NCBI GenBank assembly: GCA_020844525.1
Contig: JAJGAH010000163.1
Coordinates: forward strand, 1 to 6,221
Direction of reading: 5' to 3'
Length of the DNA stretch: 6,221 nucleotides
Source of the DNA: Eubacterium sp.
GTDB lineage: Bacteria; Bacillota; Clostridia; Lachnospirales; Lachnospiraceae
Of the stretch, positions 6,015-6,221 are shown piece after piece. A program made the translations under genes and the position numbers. A model generated the notes under the pieces. It was not told the DNA's origin, ran no database searches, and saw only the letters and a program-made list of their open reading frames with translations. Each line of letters starts with the position of its first letter. The stretch's first letter is position 1.

Positions 6015-6075
6015 CCGCAAACGGAGAGCACCTGTAAAAATGCCGTTTTTTGGCCTTGAGCAGTTCCCGCAAACG
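6015..6075 (+). repeat. Two direct copies of CCGCAAACG
   Basis: Identical 9-base copies at 6015-6023 and 6067-6075. The first can also fold locally (TCCG/CGGA around CAAA), in competition with the long-range 6008-6017/6078-6087 stem. Confidence 0.55.
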
Positions 6076-6221
6076 AACGGAAATGTGTACGGAATCCAGA
6101 CATTCAGGTGCTTGTCTCGTGCCACGTCGAGACTGTTGTCTTGATGACAAGGACTGACCACAGATGAGTACATAAACGCAGTAAACAAGGGCTCGCTTGG
6201 AGGCTATCGTTAGAAGGTACG

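Larger units (their letters stand above)
5780..6221 (+). mobile_element. Putative group II intron, 5' end and domain I (3' end beyond window)
   Basis: The 440 bases carry no frame with a ribosome-binding site and protein-like content, but dense RNA-like folding on the + strand. GTGCGG at 5780 fits the GTGYG 5' end of group II introns. Stems seen: 5848-5856 with 5860-5868 (one mismatch), 5882-5887 with 5898-5903, 5917-5923 with 5931-5937, a long-range stem 6008-6017 with 6078-6087 (one G-T), 6027-6034 with 6105-6112, and 6114-6119 with 6128-6133. A group II intron normally has about 500-700 such bases before its reverse transcriptase gene, so that gene and domains V-VI would lie to the right of the window. 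I could not identify convincing EBS/IBS pairs, so the class is open and the call tentative. Another structured RNA, or the leader of a mobile-element gene, is the alternative. Confidence 0.45.

Noticed and set aside
5710..6188. Two long overlapping minus-strand frames (5710-6150 and 5922-6188)
   Set aside because: Their composition (rich in Arg, Ser, Cys) and overlap with dense + strand hairpins suggest chance openness opposite a structured RNA.

Overview
The base composition, strong GGAGG ribosome-binding sites, consensus sigma-A promoter and gene content point to a low-to-mid GC Firmicute, most likely a gut Clostridia-type bacterium (inference; no taxonomic marker gene is present). The window looks like a patchwork accessory region made of several joined pieces, all coding on the + strand.

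Layout. (1) Positions 3-2105 hold the 3' part of a large superfamily 2 DEAH helicase, whose N-terminus lies upstream of the window. It resembles the Ski2-like helicases of anti-phage systems such as Hachiman (HamB). (2) Five bases later comes a DUF262 (GmrSD/ParB-like) gene that stops after about 160 family-like residues, far short of the usual several hundred. It appears to be cut by a recombination joint near 2588. (3) After an AT-rich spacer there is a compact MarR regulator plus MATE drug-efflux operon (2797-4664). It is driven by a textbook promoter (TTGACA, 17 bp, TATAAT) whose spacer and start-site region carry two copies of a 14-bp operator, in the manner of mepR-mepA. (4) A 39-codon relic of a histidine-kinase ATPase tail (4673-4792) and an intrinsic terminator (4860-4890) close that segment. 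(5) A gene-free 330-base stretch follows, with three hairpins, the last being a two-tier attenuator-like stem with a T-rich tail. It leads to a 149-residue sigma-70 region-4 protein of the kind carried by integrative and conjugative elements (5220-5669), which ends in its own strong hairpin. (6) The last ~440 bases carry no convincing gene but are full of hairpins. They start at a GTGCGG that fits a group II intron 5' end, so I read them tentatively as domain I of a group II intron whose protein gene would lie beyond the window.

How the parts work together. The helicase and DUF262 gene were probably co-translated in a defence operon that is now damaged. The MarR protein most likely represses itself and the MATE pump until a drug-like ligand releases it. 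The sigma-like protein probably controls genes of a conjugative element that continues to the right. The strongest observations are the operator/promoter architecture, the truncated defence gene, the kinase relic, the structured leader of the sigma gene and the putative intron. I see no CRISPR array, tRNA or rRNA.
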